DNA from: Pseudomonadota bacterium
GTDB taxonomy: Bacteria; Pseudomonadota; Alphaproteobacteria; Rhizobiales; Xanthobacteraceae
DNA: 6,622 nt
Assembly: GCA_023391175.1 (NCBI GenBank)
Contig: JAEWBL010000395.1
Location: 1 to 6,622, forward strand
Direction: 5' to 3'
The notes below the pieces were generated by a model. The model searched no databases. It was not told the origin of the DNA and saw only the letters and a program-made list of their open reading frames with translations. Made by a program: the position numbers and the translations under genes. Of the stretch, positions 1-5,701 are shown one piece after another. The stretch's first letter is position 1. Each line of letters starts with the position of its first letter.

Positions 1-110
1 CGTCATCCCCCGGCTTGTCCGGGGGATCCACTACGCCGAACGTGGTGTATTGAAGGACCGACACCGACCCAGCCTCACCGTGGATCCCCCGGACAAGCCG
101 GGGGATGACG
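1..110. repeat. Intergenic palindromic repeat with perfect 30-bp inverted arms
   Basis: Bases 1-30 are the exact reverse complement of bases 81-110, separated by a 50-bp core. Each arm is itself a hairpin: ATCCCCCGG (5-13) pairs with CCGGGGGAT (19-27) around the loop CTTGT, and the right arm mirrors this. Arms of this style (CGTCATCCCC-CGGCTTGTCC and variants) occur in many copies in alphaproteobacterial genomes as intergenic palindromic elements; that statement is from general knowledge, not from a search. The right arm lies 42 bp past the gabD stop, so it could also stabilise or end the gabD transcript, although no T-run follows it. No coding capacity was seen in the core. The window starts exactly at the repeat edge, so the element or an array of elements could continue to the left. 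Confidence 0.85.
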
Positions 111-152
111 GTTCCTTGCTGCTGCGAGCGCTGTTGCCGTAACTCTCCCGTC

Positions 153-1631
153 TCACACCCCGCCCATGCAGACGTACTTGATGTTCAGGTAGTCGTCGCA
201 GCCGTACTTGGAGCCCTCGCGGCCGACGCCGCTCTCCTTCACGCCGCCGAACGGCGCCACCTCGGTGGTGATGACGCCGGCATTCACGCCCACCTGCCCG
301 TACTGCAGTTGCTCGGAGACGCGGAAGGCGCGGCCGAGGTCCTTGGTGAAGAAGTAGCAGGCGAGGCCGTATTCGGTGGCGTTGGCGTAGGAGACGGCCT
401 CCTCCTCCGTCTCGAACTTGAACAGCGGCGCCAGCGGGCCGAAGATCTCGTCGCGGGCGAAGGCCATGTCCTGCGTGGCGTTGGCGAGCACGGTGGGCTC
501 GAAGAAGGTGCCGCCCAGTGCCGGCTGCTTGCCGCCGGTGAGCACGGTGGCGCCCTTGTCGAGGGCGTCCTTCAGGAGCCGCTCCACCTTGGCCAGCGCG
601 CGTTCGTCGATCAGCGGACCGGCGACCACGCCCGCGTCCACGCCGTTGCCCACCTTCAGCTTCTTGGACGCCTCGGCGAACTTCGCGGCGAAGGCGTCAT
701 AGATGCCGGCCTGCACATAGAAGCGGTTGGCGCAGACGCAGGTCTGGCCCACGTTGCGATACTTGGAGGCGATGGCCTGCTCCACCGCGAGGTCGAGGTC
801 CGCATCGTCGAACACGAGGAAGGGCGCGTTGCCGCCCAGCTCCAGCGAGATCTTCTTCATGGTGTCGGCGGACTGCTTCATCAGCAGCTTGCCCACGGGA
901 GTCGAGCCGGTGAACGTCACCTTCTTGACCGCCGGGTTGGAGGTCATCTCCCCACCGATGGCCGGGGCATCGCCCACCACGATGTTGACGACGCCGGCCG
1001 GAATGCCGGCCATCTCCGCCAGCACGCCCCAGGCGAGGCCCGAATAGGGGGTCAGCTCGGAGGGCTTGCACACCACGGTGCAGCCGGCCGCCAGCGCCGC
1101 GCCGATCTTGCGCGAGAGCATCGAGGACGGGAAATTCCACGGCGTCACCGCCGCGCACACGCCCACCGGCTCCTTGGTCACCAGGATGCGGCGGTTGGGC
1201 CACGGCGAGGGGATGACGTCGCCATAGAGGCGGCGGGCCTCCTCGGCGAACCAGCGCACATAGGCGGCGGAACCGCCCACCTCGCCCTTGGCCTCCGCCA
1301 GCGGCTTGCCCTGCTCGGTGGTGAGGATGAGCGCCAGCTCATCGGCATTGGCGAGGATCAGGTCGGCGAGCTTGTGCAGCTTGGCCGCGCGCTCGGCGGC
1401 GGTGGTGGCGCGCCAGCTCTTGAAGGCCTCGGCGGCGGCCTCGATGGCGCGGCGCGTCTCGGCGGCGCCCGCCTTCGGAATGGTGCCGATGATTTCGCCG
1501 GTGGCCGGATTGTTGACCTCGATGGTCTCGCCGCCGTCGGCATCCACCCACGCCCCGCCGATCAGCATCTTGTCGCGCAGCAGGGTGAAGCGGTGGGGCT
1601 CGGAGGTGAAGGCGGGCTGGGTGGCGGCCAT
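153..1631 (-). CDS. gabD: NADP-dependent succinate-semialdehyde dehydrogenase (aldehyde dehydrogenase family)
   Basis: This 492-residue protein is a full-length aldehyde dehydrogenase, close to the length of E. coli GabD (482). It should oxidise succinate semialdehyde to succinate in the cytoplasm with NAD(P)+, the last step of GABA breakdown. Visible family landmarks are TPWNFP (163-168), the cofactor lysine in CKPSE (K189), the Rossmann motif FTGSTPVG (240-247), the general base in LELGG (E264), the catalytic cysteine in GQTCVCANR (C298, followed by C300), and EIFGP (E395). The paired cysteines in GQTCVCANR are typical of the SSADH subgroup. The ATG at 1631 is preceded by AAGGAG (1638-1643) at a 6-nt spacing, which fixes the start. 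No gabT or GABA transporter is adjacent, so the substrate is inferred from family motifs alone. A related semialdehyde such as glutarate semialdehyde is possible. The gene lies 153 bp downstream of the small Sm-like gene on the same strand. Confidence 0.9.
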   Translation of the reverse strand: MAATQPAFTSEPHRFTLLRDKMLIGGAWVDADGGETIEVNNPATGEIIGTIPKAGAAETRRAIEAAAEAFKSWRATTAAERAAKLHKLADLILANADELALILTTEQGKPLAEAKGEVGGSAAYVRWFAEEARRLYGDVIPSPWPNRRILVTKEPVGVCAAVTPWNFPSSMLSRKIGAALAAGCTVVCKPSELTPYSGLAWGVLAEMAGIPAGVVNIVVGDAPAIGGEMTSNPAVKKVTFTGSTPVGKLLMKQSADTMKKISLELGGNAPFLVFDDADLDLAVEQAIASKYRNVGQTCVCANRFYVQAGIYDAFAAKFAEASKKLKVGNGVDAGVVAGPLIDERALAKVERLLKDALDKGATVLTGGKQPALGGTFFEPTVLANATQDMAFARDEIFGPLAPLFKFETEEEAVSYANATEYGLACYFFTKDLGRAFRVSEQLQYGQVGVNAGVITTEVAPFGGVKESGVGREGSKYGCDDYLNIKYVCMGGV

Positions 1632-1690
1632 GGCGTGCTCCTTGGATCTCGTTCCTCCGGCCGTGGCATGCCGAAGGGCGCGCGCTCGTG

Positions 1691-1710
1691 ACGGGCGCGG
1701 CGGCGCCCGT
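1691..1710. other. GC-rich hairpin upstream of gabD
   Basis: ACGGGCGC (1691-1698) and GCGCCCGT (1703-1710) form a perfect 8-bp stem with a 4-nt loop. It sits 59 bp upstream of the gabD start and 74 bp past the stop of the small gene before it. No T-run follows on either strand, so it is not a standard intrinsic terminator. On the minus strand it would lie in the spacer or the gabD leader. A weak TATATC (-10-like, 1718-1713 minus) is just upstream of it, with no convincing -35, so a gabD promoter here is only a guess. Confidence 0.4.
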
Positions 1711-1750
1711 GGGATATACGATCAGCCGTGTCCGGGCCAGTGCCGAGGTA

Positions 1751-1797
1751 TCAGCGCGCAGAGGACTCAGCGCACGCAGAGGACTCAGCGCACGCAG
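1751..1797. repeat. Short 18-bp tandem repeat covering the end of the small Sm-like gene
   Basis: The unit TCAGCGCACGCAGAGGAC is complete at 1767-1784. It is flanked by a 16-nt copy lacking two bases (1751-1766) and by the first 13 nt of a further copy (1785-1797). Read on the minus strand, each copy carries CTGCG...CGCTGA, that is, the last codons and the stop of the gene at 1785-2006. The period is a multiple of three, so the TGA at 1767-1769 is in frame with the gene's own stop at 1785-1787. The 16-nt copy puts the third TGA out of frame. Confidence 0.85.
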
Positions 1798-2006
1798 GTG
1801 ATGGAGTGGAAGGGCACGATCTGCTCCTTCTGCCCGATTCCCGCCGCCACCTGGCAGCGCAGATAGTCCTTGCCGACGCTCAGGGGGGCAAAGCCGGTGA
1901 TGGTGTTGCCGCCCACCACCTGGATGATGATGGCCTGGCCTTCCTTGTGGCCGACGATGTCGAGCACGGCCTGGCGGAAATCGTCTTCCTTGTTCTGGCA
2001 CTGCAT
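1785..2006 (-). CDS. Small hypothetical protein with an Sm/Hfq-like pattern
   Basis: I do not recognise this 73-residue protein by name. It starts with a short polar helix-like stretch (about 5-20), then alternates hydrophobic strands: AIIIQVVGG (25-33), TITGFAPLSV (35-44), DYLRCQVAAG (48-57), EQIVPFHSI (61-69) and TCV (70-72). This order of helix plus five short strands resembles Sm-like proteins such as Hfq. QIVPFHSIT (62-70) can be laid against the Hfq Sm2 stretch LVYKHAIST, keeping the histidine (H67) but not the preceding lysine. Function as an RNA-binding protein is inference only; another small beta-barrel is possible. An upstream ATG at 2069 would add 21 arginine- and proline-rich residues. 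The ATG at 2006 is preferred because GGGAGGGA lies just before it and because a candidate -10 element sits at the upstream ATG. The gene is read toward gabD and is divergent from the small membrane protein gene at 2206. Confidence 0.7.
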   Translation of the reverse strand: MQCQNKEDDFRQAVLDIVGHKEGQAIIIQVVGGNTITGFAPLSVGKDYLRCQVAAGIGQKEQIVPFHSITCVR

Positions 2007-2010
2007 CGCG

Positions 2011-2018
2011 TCCCTCCC
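2011..2018 (-). promoter_or_regulatory. Ribosome binding site deciding the start of the Sm-like gene
   Basis: GGGAGGGA on the minus strand, with its GGAGG core 6 nt before the ATG at 2006, supports the 73-residue form over the 94-residue form. Confidence 0.7.
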
Positions 2019-2068
2019 GTGGGGAACCGGGCGTGCTTGCGGCCCGGCGGACCGGCGCGCCTCTGACA

Positions 2069-2074
2069 ACTATA
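2069..2074 (-). promoter_or_regulatory. Candidate -10 element for the Sm-like gene
   Basis: TATAGT on the minus strand matches 5 of 6 positions of the TATAAT consensus. It would start transcription near 2062 and give a leader of about 56 nt. No good -35 element was found at the usual 16-18 nt spacing, so the call is weak. Confidence 0.3.
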
Positions 2075-2136
2075 ACGCTGCTTCGGCCAATCCGGTCATG
2101 CTCTGAACGCATGCGATATTCACCGGCCATCTTCTG

Positions 2137-2150
2137 TTGATCCGCGTCAA
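2137..2150. promoter_or_regulatory. FNR/FixK-type binding site
   Basis: TTGATCCGCGTCAA fits the TTGAT-N4-ATCAA consensus of the FNR/FixK/Anr family with one mismatch and has the dyad TTGA...TCAA. Its centre (2143.5) is about 41.5 bp upstream of a transcription start near 2185. That places TAGAAC (2172-2177, 4 of 6 matches to TATAAT) in the -10 position, the arrangement of a class II FNR-activated promoter. The target would be the small membrane protein gene starting at 2206, induced under low oxygen. The box also lies upstream of the divergent Sm-like gene, about 80 bp from its guessed start site. Confidence 0.65.
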
Positions 2151-2171
2151 AGGCGCCGTTGGGGAAGGGGC

Positions 2172-2177
2172 TAGAAC
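2172..2177 (+). promoter_or_regulatory. Candidate -10 element paired with the FNR/FixK box
   Basis: TAGAAC sits where the -10 hexamer is expected if the FNR/FixK box is centred at -41.5. In this arrangement the activator takes the place of a -35 element, and none is seen. The predicted start near 2185 leaves a leader of about 21 nt that contains the GGGAG ribosome binding site. Confidence 0.45.
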
Positions 2178-2205
2178 TTGAGCGTCTGCCCGCGGGAGCT
2201 TTGTC

Positions 2206-2412
2206 ATGCTCAAGATCGCGATTCTCGTCTGGCTCGTGCTGGCCACCACTCTTGCGGGTGCTGCGGTGCTGGTCGTCCTATCCCTCCCCTCTCTGGCCGG
2301 GCAGGACATGCGCCTCATCCCCATCGCCGCCGGTGTCGGCGCGGTCGTGGCCATCCCGTTCGCGCTCATCGTCGCCAAACGCATCCTGGCGCTGACCGCC
2401 AAGGGGGCGTGA
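2206..2412 (+). CDS. Small inner-membrane protein with two predicted membrane segments
   Basis: This 68-residue protein has two hydrophobic segments, about 4-28 (ILVWLVLATTLAGAAVLVV core) and about 37-57 (IPIAAGVGAVVAIPFALIV core), joined by a short polar loop (GQDMR). It ends in a basic tail (AKRILALTAKGA). By the positive-inside rule, the C-terminus is probably cytoplasmic and the protein a hairpin in the inner membrane. Similar short proteins in rhizobial genomes are, as I recall, sometimes labelled CTP synthetase; that label would be wrong here because no synthetase or amidotransferase motif exists. The start is supported by GGGAG (2194-2198) 7 nt before the ATG. The upstream FNR/FixK-type box suggests a role under low oxygen. 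The biochemical function is unknown. Confidence 0.75.
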   Translation: MLKIAILVWLVLATTLAGAAVLVVLSLPSLAGQDMRLIPIAAGVGAVVAIPFALIVAKRILALTAKGA

Positions 2413-2445
2413 GGCTCCGGAGCGCCGGAAGGCCATAAGCTCGGA

Positions 2446-2459
2446 GCCCCGCCTGGGGC
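2446..2459 (+). terminator. Weak hairpin after the small membrane protein gene
   Basis: GCCCC (2446-2450) pairs with GGGGC (2455-2459) around a 4-nt loop, followed by CTGTTTCGGG. The stem is short and the T-run is only three bases, so this is a marginal intrinsic terminator. It lies 34 bp past the stop of the small membrane protein gene. Confidence 0.25.
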
Positions 2460-2475
2460 CTGTTTCGGGCTGCGG

Positions 2476-2497
2476 AGGCGACGGTTGACCGTCGCCT
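2476..2497. promoter_or_regulatory. 22-bp dyad before the LysE-family gene (operator or hairpin)
   Basis: AGGCGACGGT (2476-2485) and ACCGTCGCCT (2488-2497) are exact reverse complements around a 2-nt centre. The dyad contains TTGACC (2485-2490), a 5-of-6 match to a -35 element, so a bound regulator would cover the exporter promoter. No convincing -10 follows at 16-18 nt (TTCATC or nearby). As RNA the same bases form a stable stem but no T-run follows, so a terminator for the preceding gene is less likely. It lies 50 bp before the exporter ATG. Confidence 0.45.
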
Positions 2498-2547
2498 TGC
2501 GCCCCGTTCATCCTTTGCGCCTCAGTCGCAGCGGAAGGGAGCGGGCC

Positions 2548-3186
2548 ATGAGCCTCCATATGGCATTGGAAACGTGGACGGCCTTCGCCGCGGCGTCGGC
2601 CGTGCTCCTCGTCATCCCCGGCCCCACCGTGCTGCTGGTGGTGTCCTACGCCCTCGGGCAGGGATGGCGAACGGCCCTGCCCATGGCGGTGGGCGTCGCG
2701 CTCGGCGATTTCACGGCCATGACCCTCTCCATGCTCGGCGTAGGCGCGCTCTTGTCCGCGTCGGCGAGCCTGTTTCTCGCGGTGAAATGGGCGGGCGCGG
2801 CCTATCTCGTCTATCTCGGCCTCAAGCTGTGGCGCGCCGGCGGGACGCTGGATGCGGCGCCACGCACCGAACGCTCCGCGCCCGTGAAGATGATGGCCCA
2901 TGCCTGGCTGGTGACGGCGCTGAACCCCAAGGGCATCACCTTCTTCGTGGCCTTCCTGCCCCAGTTCCTCGACCCCAGGGCGGCCTTCCTGCCGCAATTG
3001 CCGGTGTTCCAGGCGACGTTCCTCACCCTCGCCTTCCTGAACGCGCTCGGCTATGCGCTCGCGGCCTCCCGCGCCCGCCGGGCGGTGCGCAGCCCGCGCG
3101 TCATCGGCGCCATCAACAAGGCGGGCGGCTCGCTGCTCATTGGGGCGGGCATCGCCACCGTGGCGGTGCGCACCGGCAATTCCTGA
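2548..3186 (+). CDS. LysE/RhtB-family amino acid exporter
   Basis: This 212-residue protein is a membrane transporter of the LysE superfamily and matches its usual length (about 200-215). The family signature is present near the N-terminus: PGPTVLLVVSYALGQGWR (24-41) in the first and second segments. The second landmark is LNPKGITFFVAFLPQF (125-140). Hydrophobic stretches at about 11-33, 43-70, 73-93, 118-139, 151-174 and 192-207 fit the six-segment topology. Members export amino acids such as lysine, homoserine, threonine or leucine from the cytoplasm; the substrate here cannot be read from sequence. The ATG at 2548 has AAGGGAG (2535-2541) 6 nt upstream. A longer frame open from 2485 would add an arginine-rich stretch without a ribosome site and was not used. 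The stop is only 3 bp from the stop of the convergent cobB. No LysR-type or Lrp-type regulator gene is adjacent. Confidence 0.88.
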   Translation: MSLHMALETWTAFAAASAVLLVIPGPTVLLVVSYALGQGWRTALPMAVGVALGDFTAMTLSMLGVGALLSASASLFLAVKWAGAAYLVYLGLKLWRAGGTLDAAPRTERSAPVKMMAHAWLVTALNPKGITFFVAFLPQFLDPRAAFLPQLPVFQATFLTLAFLNALGYALAASRARRAVRSPRVIGAINKAGGSLLIGAGIATVAVRTGNS

Positions 3187-3189
3187 GCC

Positions 3190-4524
3190 TCACCCCCGCG
3201 CGATGGCGTGGAAGAAGCTGCCGGTGACGCTGCCCCGGCGGCTGCCCGCCGGCCCGAGCGGACGGCCTTCTGCATCCGAAAGGTCCGCCAGCGGCTGGTC
3301 GGAACCGCGATCCAGCACGGTCGCGTAATGAAATTCGTGGCCGCGCACCAAGGCGCCCTCCGGCCCCAGCGGCGATGGCGCGAGGAGGCGCGCCTGCCGG
3401 TATCCGAGATTCATGCGGCGCTTGGCGAAGCTGGTTTCCAGCGCCAGCAGGCCGAGCATGGCATGGCGCGCGCCCTCCGCATCCACCAGCCCGGCGCCCA
3501 GCGCCATATAGCCCCCGCACTCCCCATGCACCGGCTTGCCCGCTGCGGCGAAGGCGTGGACCCCGGCGCGGAAGCGCTCCGCCGCCGCGAGGCGACCCGC
3601 GTGCAACTCCGGATAGCCGCCGGGCAGCCAAAGCGCGTCGCAGCTTGCATCCGGCGCCTCGTCCGCCAGCGGCGAGAAGGGCACGATCTCCGCCCCCTGC
3701 CCCCGCCAGCCGGCTAGCATGTGGGCGTAGACGAAGCCGAAGGCCGCATCCTGCGCCAGCGCGATCCGCTGGCCCGGAGGCGGCAGCATCGCCTTGCTGT
3801 CCGCTTGCCCCTCCCCCGTCCCGGCCTGAAGCGGCGCGGCGGCGGCGATGATGCCATCGAGGTCGAGATGCGCTTCCGCGAGATCGGCCAGCGCGGCGAG
3901 GCGGCCGGGCAGATCGTCGGTCTCCCCCGCCTGCACGAGACCGAGGTGGCGCTCCGGCAGCGCGATGTTCGCCGCGCGCGGCAGGGTGCCGAGCACCGGC
4001 ACGCCCAGCGGTGCCATCGCCTCCCGGATCATCCGCTCATGCCGCTCGCTGCCCAATTTGTTCAGCACCACCCCGGCGATGCGCACGGCCGGATCATGCC
4101 CGATGAATCCGCGCAGCACCGCCGCCGCCGTCTGCGACTGGCCGGAAACATCCAGCACCAGCAGCACCGGCAGACCGAGCCGCGCCGCCACATCCGCCCC
4201 CGCGCCGGTGCGGCCCTTCTCCACCGCCACCCCGTCGAACAGGCCCATCGCCCCCTCGCCGATGACGATCTCGGCCCCCTCCCCCGCCAGCGCGGCGAGA
4301 TGATCCAGCAGCGCCGGGGGCATGGCCCAGCTGTCGAGGTTCAGCCCCGGCTGGCCGGTGGCAGCGGCATGGAAGGCGGGGTCGATATAATCCGGCCCGG
4401 ACTTGATGGCCCGCACCGCCTTGCCCCGCCGCCGGAGGGCGGCAAGCAAAGCGAGCGTCACCGTCGTCTTGCCCGAGCCCGAGCGCGGAGCGGCGACGAG
4501 CAGGCCGCGGGCGGTGTTGCTCAT
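3190..4524 (-). CDS. cobB: Cobyrinate / hydrogenobyrinate a,c-diamide synthase
   Basis: This 444-residue protein is a complete CobB/CbiA-type synthase. It amidates the a and c carboxylates of the corrin ring using ATP and glutamine. The N-terminal synthetase domain shows the P-loop APRSGSGKTT (12-21), KSGPDYIDP (41-49) and GEGAMGLFDG (89-98). The C-terminal class I glutamine amidotransferase domain starts around 252 and shows WLPGGYPE (299-306), the nucleophile in HGECGGY (C336), GHEFHY (395-400) and the end motif GSFFHAIARG with the likely catalytic H439. Both domains appear intact. An in-frame GTG at 4533 exists, but AAGGAAGG (4541-4534) abuts it, while the ATG at 4524 has a usable 9-nt spacing, so the ATG was chosen. 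The gene is divergent from cbiD and convergent with the LysE-family gene. In the aerobic route the substrate is hydrogenobyrinate; in the anaerobic route it is cobyrinate. Confidence 0.93.
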   Translation of the reverse strand: MSNTARGLLVAAPRSGSGKTTVTLALLAALRRRGKAVRAIKSGPDYIDPAFHAAATGQPGLNLDSWAMPPALLDHLAALAGEGAEIVIGEGAMGLFDGVAVEKGRTGAGADVAARLGLPVLLVLDVSGQSQTAAAVLRGFIGHDPAVRIAGVVLNKLGSERHERMIREAMAPLGVPVLGTLPRAANIALPERHLGLVQAGETDDLPGRLAALADLAEAHLDLDGIIAAAAPLQAGTGEGQADSKAMLPPPGQRIALAQDAAFGFVYAHMLAGWRGQGAEIVPFSPLADEAPDASCDALWLPGGYPELHAGRLAAAERFRAGVHAFAAAGKPVHGECGGYMALGAGLVDAEGARHAMLGLLALETSFAKRRMNLGYRQARLLAPSPLGPEGALVRGHEFHYATVLDRGSDQPLADLSDAEGRPLGPAGSRRGSVTGSFFHAIARG

Positions 4525-4571
4525 GACGCGCACCCTTCCTTGCCGGCACCGAGCCCGCTATCACCAACCCC
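4525..4571. promoter_or_regulatory. 47-bp divergent spacer between cobB and cbiD
   Basis: This spacer holds the cobB ribosome site (AAGGAAGG on the minus strand, 4541-4534) and must carry or border both promoters. No clear -35/-10 pair was found for either gene. TATCAC (4559-4564) is a poor -10 candidate for cbiD that would start transcription at or next to its ATG. The space is too small for a cobalamin riboswitch and none of its conserved boxes is seen. Confidence 0.4.
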
Positions 4572-5693
4572 ATGAGCACGGGCGACACCGCCGAAGACGC
4601 ACCCGACCGGCCGCTGAAGCGCGGCTGGACCACCGGCACCTGCGCGGCCGGCGCGGCCAAGGCGGCGTTCGCGGCGCTGGTCACGGGCGTCTTTCCCGAT
4701 CCCGTAGAGGTGGAACTGCCCTCCGGCGCCCGCCCGGCCTTCGCGCTCGCCATGCACGAGCGGAGCGCGGACAGCGCCACCGCCGGCATCGTGAAGGATG
4801 CGGGCGATGATCCGGACGTGACCCACGGCGCCCTCGTCCGCGCCACCGTGCGGCGCGGCGCGGCGGGCGCGGGCGTCACCTTCAGGGCGGGCGAAGGCGT
4901 CGGCACGGTGACGCGGCCGGGCCTGCCCATCCCGCCCGGCGAACCGGCCATCAATCCCGTGCCCCGCCGCATGATCGCCGCCGGCATCGCCGAGGTGGCG
5001 GCCGCCCATGGCGTTGGGGCCGATGCGGAGGTGGAGATTTCCATCGAGGATGGCGCGGCGCTGGCGCTGAAGACGCTCAACCCCCGCCTCGGCATCATCG
5101 GCGGCCTGTCGGTGCTGGGCACCACGGGCATCGTCGTGCCCTATTCCTGCGCGGCGTGGATCCACTCCATCCATCGCGGCATCGATGTGGCGCGCGCCAT
5201 GGGGCTCGACCACGTGGCCGGCGCCACCGGCTCCGCCTCCGAGGCGGCGGTGGCGAAGCTGCACGGGCTCGACGAGGTGGCGCTCATCGACATGGGCGAT
5301 TTCGTCGGCGGCATGCTGAAATATCTGCACGCCCACCCCGCGCCCAAGGTGACGGTGGCCGGCGGCGTGGCCAAGATGACAAAGCTCGCGCAGGGCTTCC
5401 TCGACCTGCACTCCAAGCGCGGCAGCGCCGACCTTCCCGCCCTCGCCCGCCTCGCCGCCGAGGCGGGGGCCGACGCCGATCTCTGCACCCGCATCGCCGG
5501 GGCGAACATGGTGGCGGAGGCGTTCCAGATCGCAACAGTGGCGGGTTTCCCGCTGGGCGATTGCGTCGCCGGCGCCGCCTGGGCCACCGCCGCCCGCGCC
5601 CTCGACCGGGCGGATGTGCTTCTGGAAATCGCCGTCTTCGACCGCGACGGCACCCTCATGGGCCGCGCACCGCTGTCTCCCGCGCAACGCTGA
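4572..5693 (+). CDS. cbiD: Cobalt-precorrin-5B (C1)-methyltransferase
   Basis: This 373-residue protein is a full-length CbiD (family usually about 360-380). CbiD transfers a methyl group from S-adenosylmethionine to C1 of the contracted corrin ring. Recognisable blocks are LKRGWTTGTCAAGAAKAA (15-32), KDAGDDPDVTHG (75-86), GEGVGTVTRPGL (107-118), EPAINPVPRRMI (124-135), the glycine-rich LGIIGGLSVLGTTGIVVP (173-190) and MGDFVGGMLKY (241-251). No in-frame start lies upstream before a stop at 4524, and the next methionine is residue 61, so the ATG at 4572 is the start. No Shine-Dalgarno sequence is visible before it, unlike every other gene here. It is divergent from cobB and ends 8 bp from the stop of convergent cobM. 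CbiD is best known from the anaerobic pathway, whereas the neighbours are cob-type. Confidence 0.92.
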   Translation: MSTGDTAEDAPDRPLKRGWTTGTCAAGAAKAAFAALVTGVFPDPVEVELPSGARPAFALAMHERSADSATAGIVKDAGDDPDVTHGALVRATVRRGAAGAGVTFRAGEGVGTVTRPGLPIPPGEPAINPVPRRMIAAGIAEVAAAHGVGADAEVEISIEDGAALALKTLNPRLGIIGGLSVLGTTGIVVPYSCAAWIHSIHRGIDVARAMGLDHVAGATGSASEAAVAKLHGLDEVALIDMGDFVGGMLKYLHAHPAPKVTVAGGVAKMTKLAQGFLDLHSKRGSADLPALARLAAEAGADADLCTRIAGANMVAEAFQIATVAGFPLGDCVAGAAWATAARALDRADVLLEIAVFDRDGTLMGRAPLSPAQR

Positions 5694-5701
5694 GCGGCGG
5701 A

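Noticed and set aside
105..1691. A 528-codon open frame on the plus strand opposite gabD.
   Set aside because: The translation is a low-complexity run rich in Gly, Ala, Leu, Arg and His without any domain, as expected from the antisense frame of a GC-rich gene. The minus-strand gabD has all catalytic motifs.
2007..2069. N-terminal extension of the Sm-like protein to an ATG at 2069.
   Set aside because: The extra 21 residues are Arg/Pro-rich, no ribosome site precedes that ATG, and a strong GGGAGGGA precedes the ATG at 2006.
1339..2130. A 263-codon minus-strand frame spanning the gabD 5' part, the spacer and the Sm-like gene.
   Set aside because: It is out of frame with both real genes, has Arg-rich shadow composition, and starts upstream of the candidate promoter of the Sm-like gene.
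2485..2547. Extension of the LysE-family protein to a start at 2485.
   Set aside because: That start lies within the 22-bp dyad, has no proper ribosome site, and adds an Arg-rich stretch before the first membrane segment; the ATG at 2548 has a good site.
3721..4575. A 284-codon open frame on the plus strand opposite cobB.
   Set aside because: Arg-, His- and Pro-rich composition with no motif; antisense shadow of cobB, which carries intact ATP and glutaminase motifs.
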